Below, piece by piece: positions 49,171 to 61,429 of a DNA stretch of 64,000 nucleotides. Origin of the DNA: Warburgia ugandensis (Eukaryota > Streptophyta > Magnoliopsida > Canellales > Canellaceae). A program made the position numbers and the translations under genes. Positions within the stretch are counted from its first letter, which is position 1. Each line of letters starts with the position of its first letter. The stretch spans positions 76,703,944 to 76,767,943 of the forward strand of contig CP141130.1 of the NCBI GenBank assembly GCA_035236585.1, given 5' to 3'. A model generated the notes under the pieces. The model was not told where the DNA came from. It saw nothing but the letters and a program-made list of their open reading frames with translations, and did not search any database.

Positions 49171-52100
49171 TAGCTTAGCCTTTTCACATATACTTGAATA
49201 AGTATCAAAGACAAGAGAGCAACACCACTCTTTCAAATACAAAAAAATAATTTGAAGAAGAAGATTTCTCAATTTATATTCTACCAAAATACAAAATATG
49301 GAGAGAGATCTTAAAGAGAAAAGACTAGGAGCTTAAGGAAGCTTACTTGAGTAGATAGTTTAGATTTGATAGTCAATCTCCTTATTCTTATCTCCAAATG
49401 GTCGTAATATATAATCCCAATACAAAATAATCCATTGGGGACAAATTTTTACCAGCGATGACATTATTGTTTCATTTAGGAGATAAGAATTCAAATTTTA
49501 ATCTACAGTTTGCACTGTTGTCTCCTATTTAATATGCTAAAATTTCCATTTTAGTGGAGTGATTTGTCCTCATAGTAAGTAAAAAAATTCAGCTTTGAAT
49601 GGCAGCAAGCATTTTTTTAACTTAATTGGCTAATCTTTTACTTGGAAGTGAAATCGCTTGATTTTCATTTTAGTTGGTTAGCATGCGGCAATTAGTTAGC
49701 TAAATGCCCAAAGAAGCACTTTGTAAGCAATGATTCTAAATCTAGCAAGCTTGATCTCCACTTTGTAGTATGTTGGATTCTAGGAAAAGCATTATAATGT
49801 TATTATAATGATTTAGCTAGCTTGATTCACCTCTTTAGTCAACTAAATTTGCACATGAGTATAATAAGCGTGAATTTTAATCCAGTAGATTTTAGTAAAA
49901 ACATTTCAATATTATTAAATGATTTAGCCAACTCAGTTGATCTCCTTAGTCGACTGAATTTGCACATGAGTAAAAACCGTGTGAATTCTTTAATCTTGGT
50001 TTAGCTTCACCTTGTCTTCAACAAGTTGGCTAAAATCAATTTTTCAATACTTTGGTTTGATTTGAATAAGTAGCGAGCTTGATTATAGGAAATATCATCC
50101 CTTGCTTTTGTTGTGAATTAGCTAGATTTTCCCCCCGATTTAATTAGCTAAGTGCATATTAGTTGGCTAAAGTAGAAGGTAATTGACTGGATTTTCAAAC
50201 TAGTTGATGGTTGAGAACTTAACTCAAAAAGTCCCATTAGCTGGTCAGAATCACATTCTAATATGAAAATTTGTTGTCAATACAAATAGAAATCCAAGAA
50301 CTTAACTATCATCCATCAACAATTATAGAATGAAGTTCTCACAATTTGTTAAAAGTCAACAAGGAAAAGAACTGAACTAAAACTTTCATTTGGACTAGTT
50401 CAAGTTTTTTGCATGACATTGGACAAGAAACTTATACACACAAAAGTTAGCATCCAAGAGTCACTCCCATCCAATCTTAACCATTGATTTGCATATATTG
50501 TAGTAAAAAACTCATGGATCCAAGTCCTACTACTGAATAGGTCAGACACCCTTCTATTGGAGTCAAACCCAACATGGGTAGTGACTAGGACCAAATATTT
50601 ATGGTCCAAAAATCTTGAAAGCCACCAATTCATCACATGCTAAACTATGCTCAAGATAGACCATCCACATTGATCTTATAATAACTGGAAATCTAGTTAC
50701 ATGCTACAAAAAGTAAAGGTCCAAGCATGTATACAAGTATGCAAAGAAATATGATAGGACTCCCCATGTGGAACACAAATCAAACAACTCATGGATCATC
50801 ACTTACAGAACAAGAAATCCGAATCTTAGCTCTTCCTTATGACCAAACCCAAACCACATAGTAGGGAAAATGGAGCACTAAAAGTCTCAAAATGTGAGGC
50901 TACTCAAGCATCCAAAAATGTGTAAAACAAGGGTTCCCTAGCATCCCAAATTAAGACAATCATGAGGATTATTAAAGCCTAAAACTGACCCAAACATGGG
51001 GTCAATTAGGTGTCCAAAAACTAATCTTATGACCTCACTTAAATAGTCAAAATTAGCCCATGATAGAAGCTACTCATGTCACACTATGAATCTTTGAAAA
51101 ACAACATAAAAGCCACCTCAATTTCATCCATGAGTATGAGAAACCAGCCACCAAAAGAGAACAAAACTTAGTTAATTGCACTCTAAAGGATACATTTGAT
51201 GATGTCATTCTTGCACTAACATATCCAACATTAGTTTCAAGCAAGACCACTAGTAAAAAGCATGATTTCTCAACTACACAAACTTATCAAGTGGCTAAAA
51301 TGTGGATACATCCATTTCACCAAAACTAGCCACTCACATGCCTAGATTTAAGTATAAAATTATATAAACATTCCAATTTACAAACATCTAATCATTTACT
51401 ATCAATTTCACACCATTTCCATACGTCAATACCACAAAATAAGTACTAAACAAGCCCCATAATATAACAAATCAAAGGTAAAATGGGATTGAAAATCAAT
51501 TTCATTCAAAATCATCCACTAATGAGGACAAAAATAACATAAAATGAGTCATGTAACTTGAATCTCTTCAATATCCAACACATAACCCATCAATCCCACA
51601 TGATTTCCATGTAAAACTCATCAAAATAAGCATTTAACAAATCTAAAAACCATTATCCAAGAGGAAAAATGGGATTTAACATCCTAACTAAAACCCCATC
51701 AAACCCTGCCATAAACCCATGACAAGCTTTACGTCCTAGCCATTTTAAGAAGATCTCCACCCAAAAGTCCAAAGAAAACCTCACTAAATGCCTTTAACTC
51801 TTTCAACCTTGTGCTTTCTTCCTCCAAATCTTCCATCCAAGCTTCTCTTACTTGCATCTTTATAAACCTCAGTTGTTTGAGTGAGAAAGAGAATTAGAGA
51901 TAGAGTGGAAAGAAGGTTGATTAGGGAAGAAGGGAGTAGAGAATATGATTTTTCTAAGAGAATGGTGAGGAACTCCTTTGGATTTCTCATAAAAATGAGC
52001 CACAAGGAGAGAATCTCCCTTATATACATCATCTTGTTGGCTTTTTACCCTTTTCCCCCACACTTAAGTGATGAAAACCAAGAATGACTCTCATGTCCCT

Positions 52101-52656
52101 CTAAGTGATGAAAATCAAGAATTTCTACTATGTGATGTCTCCACTTCAACCCATTTTCTAATCTTTCAATAATGTAAGCCACTTTAAAAGTTCAACCCAA
52201 GTTTTTGTTTTGTCAACTTGAACACAAATGTCTTTCAATTTGATAGATTCCATTTAGGAACATGCAGAAAAATAATAGAGAAACAAGGAAACTTTAGGAG
52301 TGGTTTTGACCTTTTGAAGATTTCATTGATATAGTTAGACCTTTTGAAGTGCACTGCAAGTTCAATTTCAATTGAACATTGAGTTTGAAAAGTAGCTAAA
52401 GATAATTACTCCATAAGCAGATCACATGAATTATTGTCTTTACACTCCCACATATTCTAGTACTAACTTGAGCCACATTTAAAGACCTTGTCATAATCAA
52501 ATGAATGATGCTGAGCTTGAGCATGGATGCAAAAGTTTGGTCTCCATTCTTTAGCAAGAGTATTTTACCACTCCCATGAAGAATGCAAGCTTCTAAACAG
52601 AGTGAGCCATTTCTGAAGAACACATTAACATTATTTACTACTTGACCAAGTGCAAA
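49171..52656. other. No gene recognised; possible retroelement flank debris
   Basis: AT-rich. A 110-bp-spaced repeat occurs at 49811-49882 and 49921-49994 (shared AATTTGCACATGAGTA and GTGAATT). Text rich in 'tagtcaacta' and 'gttggcta' words resembles the copia U3-like sequence at 11000-12300, but no termini or proteins were found. Confidence 0.35.
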
Positions 52657-53114
52657 TGGTAATATCCCTAGTTTTTAAATCTCAATTTAAATAAATTTTG
52701 GATTACATTAAATCAAGATGAAAAGACAACATTCATTTCTAATTTTTTGAGTTCTAGAAAATAAGATTTTTTAAGATATCAAATCAAGTGTCAAAATCCC
52801 TATGTACTCAGAAAAACAATTCCAACAATACTAAGAACACTGAAATCGGAGCCAGGATAAGAAAAAGTTAGATTGTAACATCGTACATTAAAAAAGAAAA
52901 AGAAAAAGAAAAGCCTAAATAGAAGGGGGGCCAGATTTGATACTGGCACCCCCTCTCATTAAACAAACCTGACAGACGTCGGATCTGTCTTCTCGAAAGC
53001 AACATAAAAAGAAAAAAAAAAAACGATGAAGAGGAAACTAGCGAGGAAGGAAGAGGAGGAAGAAGAAAGAGAAGAAGGGAGAGGGAGAGAAGAAGAAGAA
53101 GAAGAAGAAGAAGA

Positions 53115-53118
<4 letters not shown>

Positions 53119-53189
<71 letters not shown>
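53119..53189. repeat. GA array preceded by GAA repeats
   Basis: (GAA)n at about 53089-53119 runs into (GA)n to 53189; inside LTR copy 3. Confidence 0.95.
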
Positions 53190-53191
<2 letters not shown>

Positions 53192-54504
53192 GTGTGCAGG
53201 CGAGGAAGGGAAAACCCGCCGGATTCCAGGCCGTTGCTAGAGACGACGCTGGCTTGGATAGATGATCCGACCGGTCATGTTGTCCAGCACGATGAGACGA
53301 ACAAAACCCCCAAGGTTATTGGGGGATCCGACGTGATCTTAACGGTTGATTGAAGAGGGGAACGTCGCACGGTGAAGATTGGAGGCTTTGCGACTGATTT
53401 GAACCAATCCAGCCCATCCAATGGTGGAAAATGCATGAAAATGCATCTAGAAGGTAAGATCTACAAAACCCTATTCTTGATTTTGAGATTTTAGCTAAAT
53501 TTGCACCCTTGATGTTAGATCTAGGTCTTGTGGGTAACCCAACCGTCCATTTTCAAATCAAAGCTTAGGGATAAGTAATTTAGGGTATGATGTAGCTTGG
53601 ATAACACAAAAAAAGTCAGATCTAGGCTGAAAACCGATCGGACAATCTCAGCCATCCGATCGGGTACTATTCACATAGTAACTTCGTGATGTCTGAACGA
53701 CAATCAGACACCACAGATGAGTTTTTCATCATAAAAAATGATAGAATGATTAAAATGATGTGAATTGGAAGTGAAACAGATTGGATAATCTAGGCCGTCC
53801 GATCTGTCACTATTCAAACAGACACCTGATGATGTTAGATGAATGATTTGAGGTCACAGATGGATTTCTGAACCCTGAATTAGCTTAGATATGATATAAA
53901 GTATGAAAAATAACATTCAGCTCCAACCCAAGAGTTGATCTAGATATGAATCATGAGTTCAGACCACTGAACAGTGAAAGTGACTTACAGTCACTTAAGA
54001 AGAATAGTGAATAGCCAATCCAAGGCCACTGGCATGGATTGGAAATCCAGTAAGTGGTTGCCGTTAAATTAGCTATCAACCAATAGCTAATGAAACGCCT
54101 TTTGCACAGTAATGAACACTGTCACTTTGTCTTATGCCAAATAGTGTTAGGGAAGCTAGGAGAAGTCCTAGAATTGTATAACTGAACATGTGTTTGTATT
54201 GTTACAGAGGTGACTAATAAGGAGCGCGTACGCGAACTGAATGAAGTACTCGCACCAGTGAATTAGAAGATCTCCAATTGAGATAGGTGGAATTAAGATT
54301 GCTACAATTTTCACTATATATGCATGTGTATATGAATTTCAAGCATTGAAATGAATCTTTTCGGTTTATACAAAAGATAAGATGAATGTGCATGATGAAT
54401 TTGAATTATGATTAAACTATTATGCATAAACTATGCATTATTGTGAACTATGTGAGAGAAATGTAAGACTGATACAAGGAAATTGTGAAATAGCTCGTAT
54501 GAGT

Positions 54505-54725
54505 GAGAGGAGTCGTTATGATGTGGGCGGGCCACGGAGTCGTTATGATATGGGCGGGCCTTCGGGCTAGACGAGCTACCAGTTCCTGGCTGAACGAGCT
54601 ACCGGTCCCTGGGATTTAGCCCCATTGTTTGGGTAATTTGACGCGTTCTGAGAGGTTGTTATGATGTGGGCGGGCCTTCGGGCTGGACAAGCTACCGGTT
54701 CCTGGCTGGATGAGCTACCGGTCTC
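54505..54725. repeat. Private tandem repeat of LTR copy 3
   Basis: Repeated words GTTATGATGTGGGCGGGCC, TTCGGGCTAGACGAGCTACC and TTCCTGGCTG recur two to four times as a compound repeat, with GAGCTACCGGT as the commonest unit. Confidence 0.85.
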
Positions 54726-55140
54726 TCAGGAGTAAAGCCTTGAGGTGTGTCTTTGGGTTTAACCCATTGCGCCAACTCATTGCGCTAAAGAGGATAATAT
54801 TGTTTGTTGTGTACTTGATGCATACAACAACGCGTTGGTATTTGATATGTGAAATGGCTCGTAAGAGTGAAGACTGGTATCAGGAAAATGTAAATGAGTT
54901 GTAAGTTTGACATGTAACTACATAATTTGCATTTCAAATGTGTTTTGTACAATGCATTGGTATTCTTTCCATCTTGGCACGGATTTGTGATTTTGATAAT
55001 GTTAAATGATTTCAAGTTAAATGATAATTGAATTGTTGTTTGCATGATTCAGCATTGCTAAATTGATCTATATATAATTACAATGATTTATGTTTATATA
55101 AAATATTGCATCTTACTCCACCTACACAAGCAATTGCTTG

Positions 55141-55172
55141 CTGAGGCATTGTTGTAGTTTGCAATGCCTCAG
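55141..55172 (+). other. Hairpin in LTR copy 3
   Basis: CTGAGGCATTG (55141-55151) pairs perfectly with CAATGCCTCAG (55162-55172) across a 10-base loop. The same structure occurs at the equivalent place in copies 4 and 5. Confidence 0.8.
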
Positions 55173-57416
55173 ATACAAAGAATAGTAGCAGGTTTGACAT
55201 GTTGACAGTATCGTATAACAAAGGACACTCAAGGAATAGGAGCTGCTTACTGATAGGAGCACGCCAACAGAAGCTTGGGAAGAGGACAAGTATAAAAATT
55301 GGTCTTTGAGTTGAAGTTGTCATATTAGAAATGAGAAAGAGATTTCATTGTATGTAATTATGTGAATTTGGAAGAATAATGTGACTGAGTTGTGCTGTGG
55401 AGGTTCTGGGTGTGTTGTTTTGAGGTAAAATATTTTTGTCTTGTTAGATGTATGAAACGGAGATAGAGTCTCCATTTATATGTTAAAATTGTCAACAATG
55501 TTTATCAGGTACTTCGCAATGACATGCGTTAAATGTCATATGTCCAAAAAATAGAAGAAAATCTACCGGATTTTTTGTAGAAATGAGCGCTCATTTCACC
55601 GAGAATCCTTGTTTTTGATAAAAGAAAAATGACACTGGGGGTGTTTTAAAGTGAATTTGAAAGAAAAGATTTTCTGCTGCATTGCATTATTTGACAAAAA
55701 TTATTTCAAATTGGATCGATCCTGCATTAGAAATTAGTTTGTATTTAAAATTTTATTTGAAAACTCGGGTTGTCACATAGGTATTTTGCAAGAAAATGAC
55801 ATTTTAATTTCACTTAGTAGGCCCCACTAACAAAATTCGAAACTTAAAGGTCATGTGACATTACTGTCATGTAGGATTATCACTATTCCATATTCAAAAG
55901 GCATAACGATTAAGATTGAGGAGAATTAATAATGTATGTATATATATATATATATAATAAATATATTTAAAAAGAGATTTTTACTTAAAGGGTGGGGCTG
56001 TTTTGATGACAACACCCCCACAAATACTATCAAGGAGAGAAGAAAGGGGAAAGAAGGAAGAAGAGGAGAAGGAAACCAACCTACTTGCCATTAATGGTGG
56101 CAACCTACATAGCGTAGAGTTGTCAGGTTCAAGGAGATGTCAGATTGGAGATTCGATGCCACTACTATCTTCCTTATTGGGGCAAAACTAAGATGACCAA
56201 ATGTCACTGTCCGACATCTAAAAACAACTCTAACCCACCTTTTCCAGCAATCAGTGACAAGCAAAAAACGACATTGCGGTAGGTTTTACATAGACCAATC
56301 TTTGTTTCTGCATTGATTTGTTGATGGAATTATGGATGCATATAGATATAGAGTTTTAACTAGGATCCGAAATGATACCTCTGTTGGAATAGCAGATTAT
56401 ACATTGTCTAGATTGAAGCATAATTTGGTTGCTTGATAGGATTTTTGTGCTGATGTGGGAATTTAGACTTTTTGGATGCATTGTACAGGTTTGATGCATG
56501 ATTAGGATGTGATCTGAATATCTAAAGTTAAAGGTAGAATTGATGAACTCGCTACTGGAGGTAAGTTGTTGTAACATCTTTAAGTTATCCGTATGTTCAG
56601 ACTATGACCAATAGTCTAGTCAAACACATGTTATTATAGGTTTTAATAAACTAATTGATGACATGATTAAATATTGGGAATGTGTTCTTTTTTTAGTGAT
56701 GTCATTGGATATTATAAATCTGATCTATGGACATTATCGAGACGTATGAATGATAATGATGCAGATATTGATCTCCTTTTCTATTTGAAAATATAAATGA
56801 TGATTTATCAGCTATAAGTTCAAAAAATAGAGGAGACTGTTAGAATTTCAGTAGAAATGAATGGTTTATTTCACTATAAGACCATTGCTATACAATGGCT
56901 AGTACTCGCATTTCATGCATGTTTTTCGTGGATTTGATCTTTCTTTTCAGTTTGATGCATAATTGTGATTTGTATTTCAATGCATTTTGTTTTCTTCCAT
57001 GTAATTGAAGTTTGATTCATGATTTATAGACAATGAGGGCAGGTACAAGAAACATTATTAAGCTTCTAGATGACAGCTTCTAGGTTGTCACAGTACATAT
57101 GGTCATGGTTCGAGATGAGATGAATTGCCATATACATGCATGATCTGATTCATGATTTTGGTTTTTTAGCATGGATTTATCTATGGATAGATGATATGCT
57201 CTATTGTAGATTTAGCATAGATTTGCCTACGATAAGCTAATATGCTCAGATATATATTTGTCATTGGTGAGCTAGTATACTTTGATTTTGATGTGACATT
57301 GATTTGCCTATTATTAAATCAAAAAGTGATCTAGTTGTTTTTATCATTTTATTATTGATTAATGCATATTGATAGTGTGGTTATCTTTCATATAGGTATC
57401 TTGTGATTTTACCTAT

Positions 57417-57489
57417 ACTGGCCCTTGTGGTCCACCCCTTCCCCAGACCTCGCATAGGCGAGAGCTTCGTGCACTGGGGCTGCCCTTTG
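57417..57489 (+). mobile_element. Au-type SINE, 3' half only
   Basis: GGCCCTTGTGGTCCACCCCT, then CAGACCTCGCATAGGCGAGA and GCTTCGTGCACTGGGGCTGC. This is the diagnostic Au 3' half. It is inserted in LTR copy 4; no target duplication resolved. Confidence 0.85.
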
Positions 57490-57839
57490 ATAGTATACAC
57501 AGATAGATTTAATCTTGAATAGATCTTGTTATGCTAATTCGGTTGCGAATGCTTATGAAATGCTTTGAGTTAACTTGGCATCGATTTGCTTACTTTGTGA
57601 GGTATTGTATTTTGAGATGATAATCATGAAATTGCTTATTTTGTGAGATGATAATTATAAGATGATGTGACCTAAAACTATATGGATACAATCATAATAA
57701 TGTTTCATGTATTTAGGACCCTATGAATGTAGTATGTTCTTTAGAACAAATTTATGAATGGCATGAAAATTCATTTGTATTTGGCTTTCTGTAATATTGC
57801 CAAACTAGATGCTCAAACAACTATCAGGCATAAGTTTGC

Positions 57840-57870
57840 TGAAACATTGTAATTTGTTTACAATGTCTCA
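57840..57870 (+). other. Hairpin in LTR copy 4
   Basis: TGAAACATTGTAA (57840-57852) pairs with TTACAATGTCTCA (57858-57870), one mismatch, 5-base loop; the diverged counterpart of the hairpins at 55141 and 60023. Confidence 0.7.
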
Positions 57871-59529
57871 TGTTTGAAGAAATTGACTTGAAGGAAAAAG
57901 ACCTCAAGGTAGATGGAAAATTGGATGAGGATAATAGTAGCGCAAGCTTATGATGACAAGGTAAGTATTTAACTTCTATTTGATCTTTCTGGACGTGTAC
58001 GTATGTGCATTTATACACTTGGACTGTGAGTTGTGACTAGTTATGTAATATTATTATATTTTTAAGAAAAAGAAAAAATAATTAATTAATTAAAAGAATA
58101 AAATATAATAAAGTAAAGTAAAAACATATAAGGTAAGGAAGAGAGAGAGAGTGCTCAAAACGCACTATCCTCCCTCCTCATGCTCACCCTCCTTCACGCG
58201 AACAGTTATGCACCCCGGCGACGGATTTCTACACCTTGGAATAGCCAAGAACGAGATAGGATAACTCCACCCTCCTCTTCGTGTTAAATTTCAACGTTTA
58301 TTTACTTGTAAACGCCGAAAAACGGCATGAAAACATAGGTTTTTGTAAAACATCTATGCTTACTGATTTGCATAAAAAATTTGGATGAGACAGTGTCAGA
58401 TTTAGATCTGGACTATTTACATTGTGTATGATAAGGAGAGGAAAGGACCCACAAAATTTCGTGACGATCGAACGGCTAGGGACACCAAAAACCACAAAAA
58501 ATAGTAGTATGGGAGTTTTTGAAAACATGTTAAAAATCATGAAAAAACGATAGATTTAGGTAAGATTTGGGAAAATGGAAGGTGGAAATGGAATGTACGT
58601 GAAAAACCAGACTTGGAGGTTTAAAAATCACAAAAAATGGAGCACCTGGGGTCGCCGGCGACGGCGAACCAATCCGGTCGTCGTCTCTGGCAACGGCGAC
58701 TGGAACAGGGGGGAAATGTAGGGACCATGGCATGCCACATGGCGTGATGAGTGCGCACCACGCGCAGGGCACGTGGTGCGACCCGTGCGCACCACGCGGT
58801 GAGCCTGGAACGCGCTATTCCATCCCCCACGCACAGAGTGCGTCCACAGAAGCGCCCGCTACCCTGGACCGGGTTCTAACGCTAAGTGCTTCTATAGAAG
58901 CGCCCGGCACGCTCAGTGCGAACGCGTGCAGTAGGCCCCAATTGCTGGATTTTGTTTTCTTTTACCCTTTAAACCTTGATTTTAGGAGCTACAGAGGTCC
59001 AAATCACGATCTAAAAGAGGCATTGTGATCGTCTCAACAAGGTGGACCTAGATTTAAGATAAAAATCTAGTTTTGAGTAACTTTTTAATAGCAAAACTAC
59101 TAAATGATATTAGATGATTCAGATCGAGCTGATCAATAGATGATTAGGCTTTAGATTTTGGTTATATGTGTTAACCATGACATGATTTATGGCATGACAG
59201 GTACATCAGGCATACCCCTTTATATTGGTTACGTGTTGTTTGGGGATATTGCGATACTGAGATAGGTGATTTCATTCACAATTTTTTCATGATTCTCAAA
59301 TGTTGATTTGGTTATTTGAGTTTTTGAGGCATGTGATTTATGCCTTACCATATGCGTGAGATTGATTTCAGCATGTAGCTTCTCATGTACGTGCTATCTT
59401 TCTGATGGTTATTGCATGCACTGTTTTTTATATCTTTCGTGATATCCACTTGATTTTTGGTATTTTTCACATGTGGGAGTCGCTCTGACTTGATATTTGA
59501 GACTATTGATCTTGTGGTAGGATGCAATT

Positions 59530-59765
59530 TTTCACACTGTGAGTGCCTGAGTGCCCGTGAGGGTGAAAGGGTGAAAGCGGGTGTGCAACGTGACTTTTCG
59601 TGAGTGCCTGAGTGCCTATGAGGGTGAAAGGATGAAAGCAAAAGTGGTGCGCATAATTCTCGTGAGTGCCTGAGTACCAGTGAGGGTGCAAGGCAGAAAG
59701 GGTAAAAGGGTGAAAGCGGATGGTACAGAGAGCTGACTCCACACTGTCGTGAGTGTATGTGAGAC
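59530..59765. repeat. Private tandem repeat of LTR copy 5
   Basis: Units of about 60 bp starting near 59538, 59599 and 59660, each with GTGAGTGCCTGAGT, then GTGAGGGTGAAAGG-like text; a partial unit follows at 59748. Confidence 0.88.
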
Positions 59766-60022
59766 ACTCATAGGGTTTGACTATGTATGATGTTGATACT
59801 TTTGACATGCATTCATGTGTTTTTAGATTTTCTTGGAGTGTGCATGTCCTGATATCATGGTTGATGATATCTTATATATTTCATGGACTTGGTATGTCCT
59901 TCATCATGTGATTTACGGCTGATTATTATGTTTGATCATTTCATGATCTTTATGCCTTGCGCCATGTGATTTGTTTTATTGAGTTATTTTGAATGTATAT
60001 CACCTGCACAAGCATGGCTTGC

Positions 60023-60052
60023 TGAGGCATTGCTTTGTTTTGCAATGCCTCA
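60023..60052 (+). other. Hairpin in LTR copy 5
   Basis: TGAGGCATTGC (60023-60033) pairs perfectly with GCAATGCCTCA (60042-60052), 8-base loop. Confidence 0.8.
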
Positions 60053-60576
60053 AAATTAGAGTGCGATAGTCAGAAAGGGAAGAAGGTGGACTAGCGTGGA
60101 GTTGGACAGGGGCTTGAGGACAGAGACTGTTAGATACTGAGACAGAGTTGTGTACTTTTGGTTGGATTGGTATTGGCTTTTTGGCATTCTCCTTAGCCAT
60201 TGTATATATTGATAGATTAGACTCATATCACTGTATAGTGGTTATATGTTTATACATGGATGACGTGGTGATCTTGGATAGACCCTGGAGCTTTGGAATG
60301 CTCTTATTACGTATCTTTACAGTAGCAAAAATTTCATCGTGGTTTTAATTTGTGAGCATGCTCAAAATGGTTACTTTTTGTTCTGTTCTTCAGTGTGATT
60401 TTTAGGTGAAATGATCCTCGGGGTTTTCTGAAATGGTATTTGCTTGAAGCTGCGATAAATTTTAAATTATGAGTTTTAAGTTCTGGGATCCCATCTATTT
60501 TCTATAAATAAATTATTACTATTTTCGTATAAATATGGGAAAACAGATTGTTAAAAACCCGGGGTGTCATAAGTTA

Positions 60577-60747
60577 AAATCTTGAAAAATGTTAAATATA
60601 AACTCCTAGCATTTTAGAATCTGTGAAATATATTTTTGTTATAGAGATGACACTCAAAATTTGTGAAAAAATTATACTAAAAAATAACTTCTGCTATTTG
60701 CACTTTAAGAATAATGAAAAAGTTGTATAAAAACCCAAGATGCCACA
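60577..60747 (+). mobile_element. Long LTR, family copy 4, right end
   Basis: Resumes after copy 5 with the family's 3' text (GACACTCAAAATTTGTGAAA against GACACTCGGGGTTTTC in copy 1) and ends AAAACCCAAGATGCCACA at 60747. Confidence 0.7.
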
Positions 60748-60839
60748 CATATTCATAAATTTATGCTCTATTAACATAAGTTTCAATGGCATATTTGGCG
60801 TAGAGACCTCGAGTAAGAATATTATTCCCCAATTGCAAC

Positions 60840-61197
60840 CTTGTCTACCAAGTATGAATATTCCTCACAAGCGAATGCTACTGCCAAAGTGGTTTGGCTT
60901 CAATCTTTACTTCAAGAGCTGGATATTAGCAACACCAAATAACCAATTCTTTGGTGTGATAATCTAGGGCAAAAATAGTTGATGGCTAATCATTGTGCTC
61001 CATGCGCATGTTGAAGTGGATTTCCACTTAGTACGTGTTAGTACGTGACTGAGTCTCCCATTACCTGTTTCATGTACGCTTCATCTCAGCCAAGGATCAG
61101 ATCGTTGATATCTTCACCTGGCCACTATCTACCACATGATTCTCTTTTTTGCAAGAAAAGTTGAGAGTCTTAAGTTTAGACTCAGCAACTTGAGGGG
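60840..61197 (+). pseudogene. Copia RNase H C-terminal fragment (element A)
   Basis: Readable pieces: STKYEYSSQANATAKVVWLQ, SLLQELDISNTK, WCDNLG, VEVDFHLVR, then ISAKDQIVDIFTWPLSTT (K-P-L-S-T expected). These are the copia RNase H TEAEY block, tail and integrity motif. Stops and frameshifts abound. It ends at a polypurine-like CTTGAGGGGG, followed by an LTR-like TGTATTCGAGTATG at 61198. Confidence 0.75.
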
Positions 61198-61400
61198 GTG
61201 TATTCGAGTATGCTATGGGGAATGGTATTCTTGTTAGTATTTACTTTCATACATGCTCACACTTATATCTTAATGTGTAAATACCAATACATAAAACTCA
61301 CAAAGGGTGGAATATATTCGCTGTTAACATCACCACATGATACTACGACAAGTGGAAAAATCTCGCGGGCCCACTACAAATTTAGCAATCAAATAACCAA
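61198..61400 (+). mobile_element. Possible LTR of copia element A (partial)
   Basis: Starts right after a polypurine-like tract with TGTATTCGAGTATG, similar to TATTAGAGAATGTA at 62947. The right boundary is not visible. Confidence 0.4.
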
Positions 61401-61429
61401 TTCAAGTGCATTTCTTACTAAGGCGTCCA

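Larger units (their letters stand above)
52657..55777 (+). mobile_element. Long LTR, family copy 3
   Basis: Begins TGGTAATATCCCTAGTTTTT and ends AACTCGGGTTGTCACA. Landmarks match copies 1 and 2 in order, including GATACTGGCACCCCC near +275. The flanks GCAAA and TAGGT do not match, so no target duplication is claimed. It abuts copy 4 directly. It contains a GA array, a private tandem repeat (54505-54725) and a hairpin (55141-55172). Confidence 0.75.
55778..58043 (+). mobile_element. Long LTR, family copy 4, left part (interrupted by copy 5)
   Basis: Lacks about the first 60 bp of the family; it begins in sequence matching position +60 (GACATTTTAATTTCACTTAG against CATTTTGGTTATTTCACTAG in copy 1). 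It keeps GGGGCTGTTTTGATGACAAC near 55994 and, near its end, the TGGACTGTGAGTTGTGACTAG landmark, where copy 5 is inserted. It carries a SINE fragment at 57417-57489 and a hairpin at 57840-57870. Confidence 0.7.
58044..60571 (+). mobile_element. Solo long LTR, family copy 5 (TSD AGTTA), inside copy 4
   Basis: Begins TGTAATATTATTATATTTTT and ends AACCCGGGGTGTCATA (CA changed to TA). Flanked by perfect AGTTA at 58039-58043 and 60572-60576. Sequence on both sides belongs to copy 4, so this is a family member nested in another. The GC-rich part is 58640-58960; a private tandem repeat lies at 59530-59760 and a hairpin at 60023-60052. Confidence 0.87.

Noticed and set aside
53026..53265. 79-codon Arg/Glu-rich frame
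   Set aside because: Translation of the GAA/GA array in LTR copy 3.
52652..55782. Target duplication around LTR copy 3
   Set aside because: The flanks GCAAA and TAGGT do not match; the copy may have recombined with copy 4.
58530..59028. Overlapping 68-98-codon frames
   Set aside because: GC-rich part of LTR copy 5, same reasoning.
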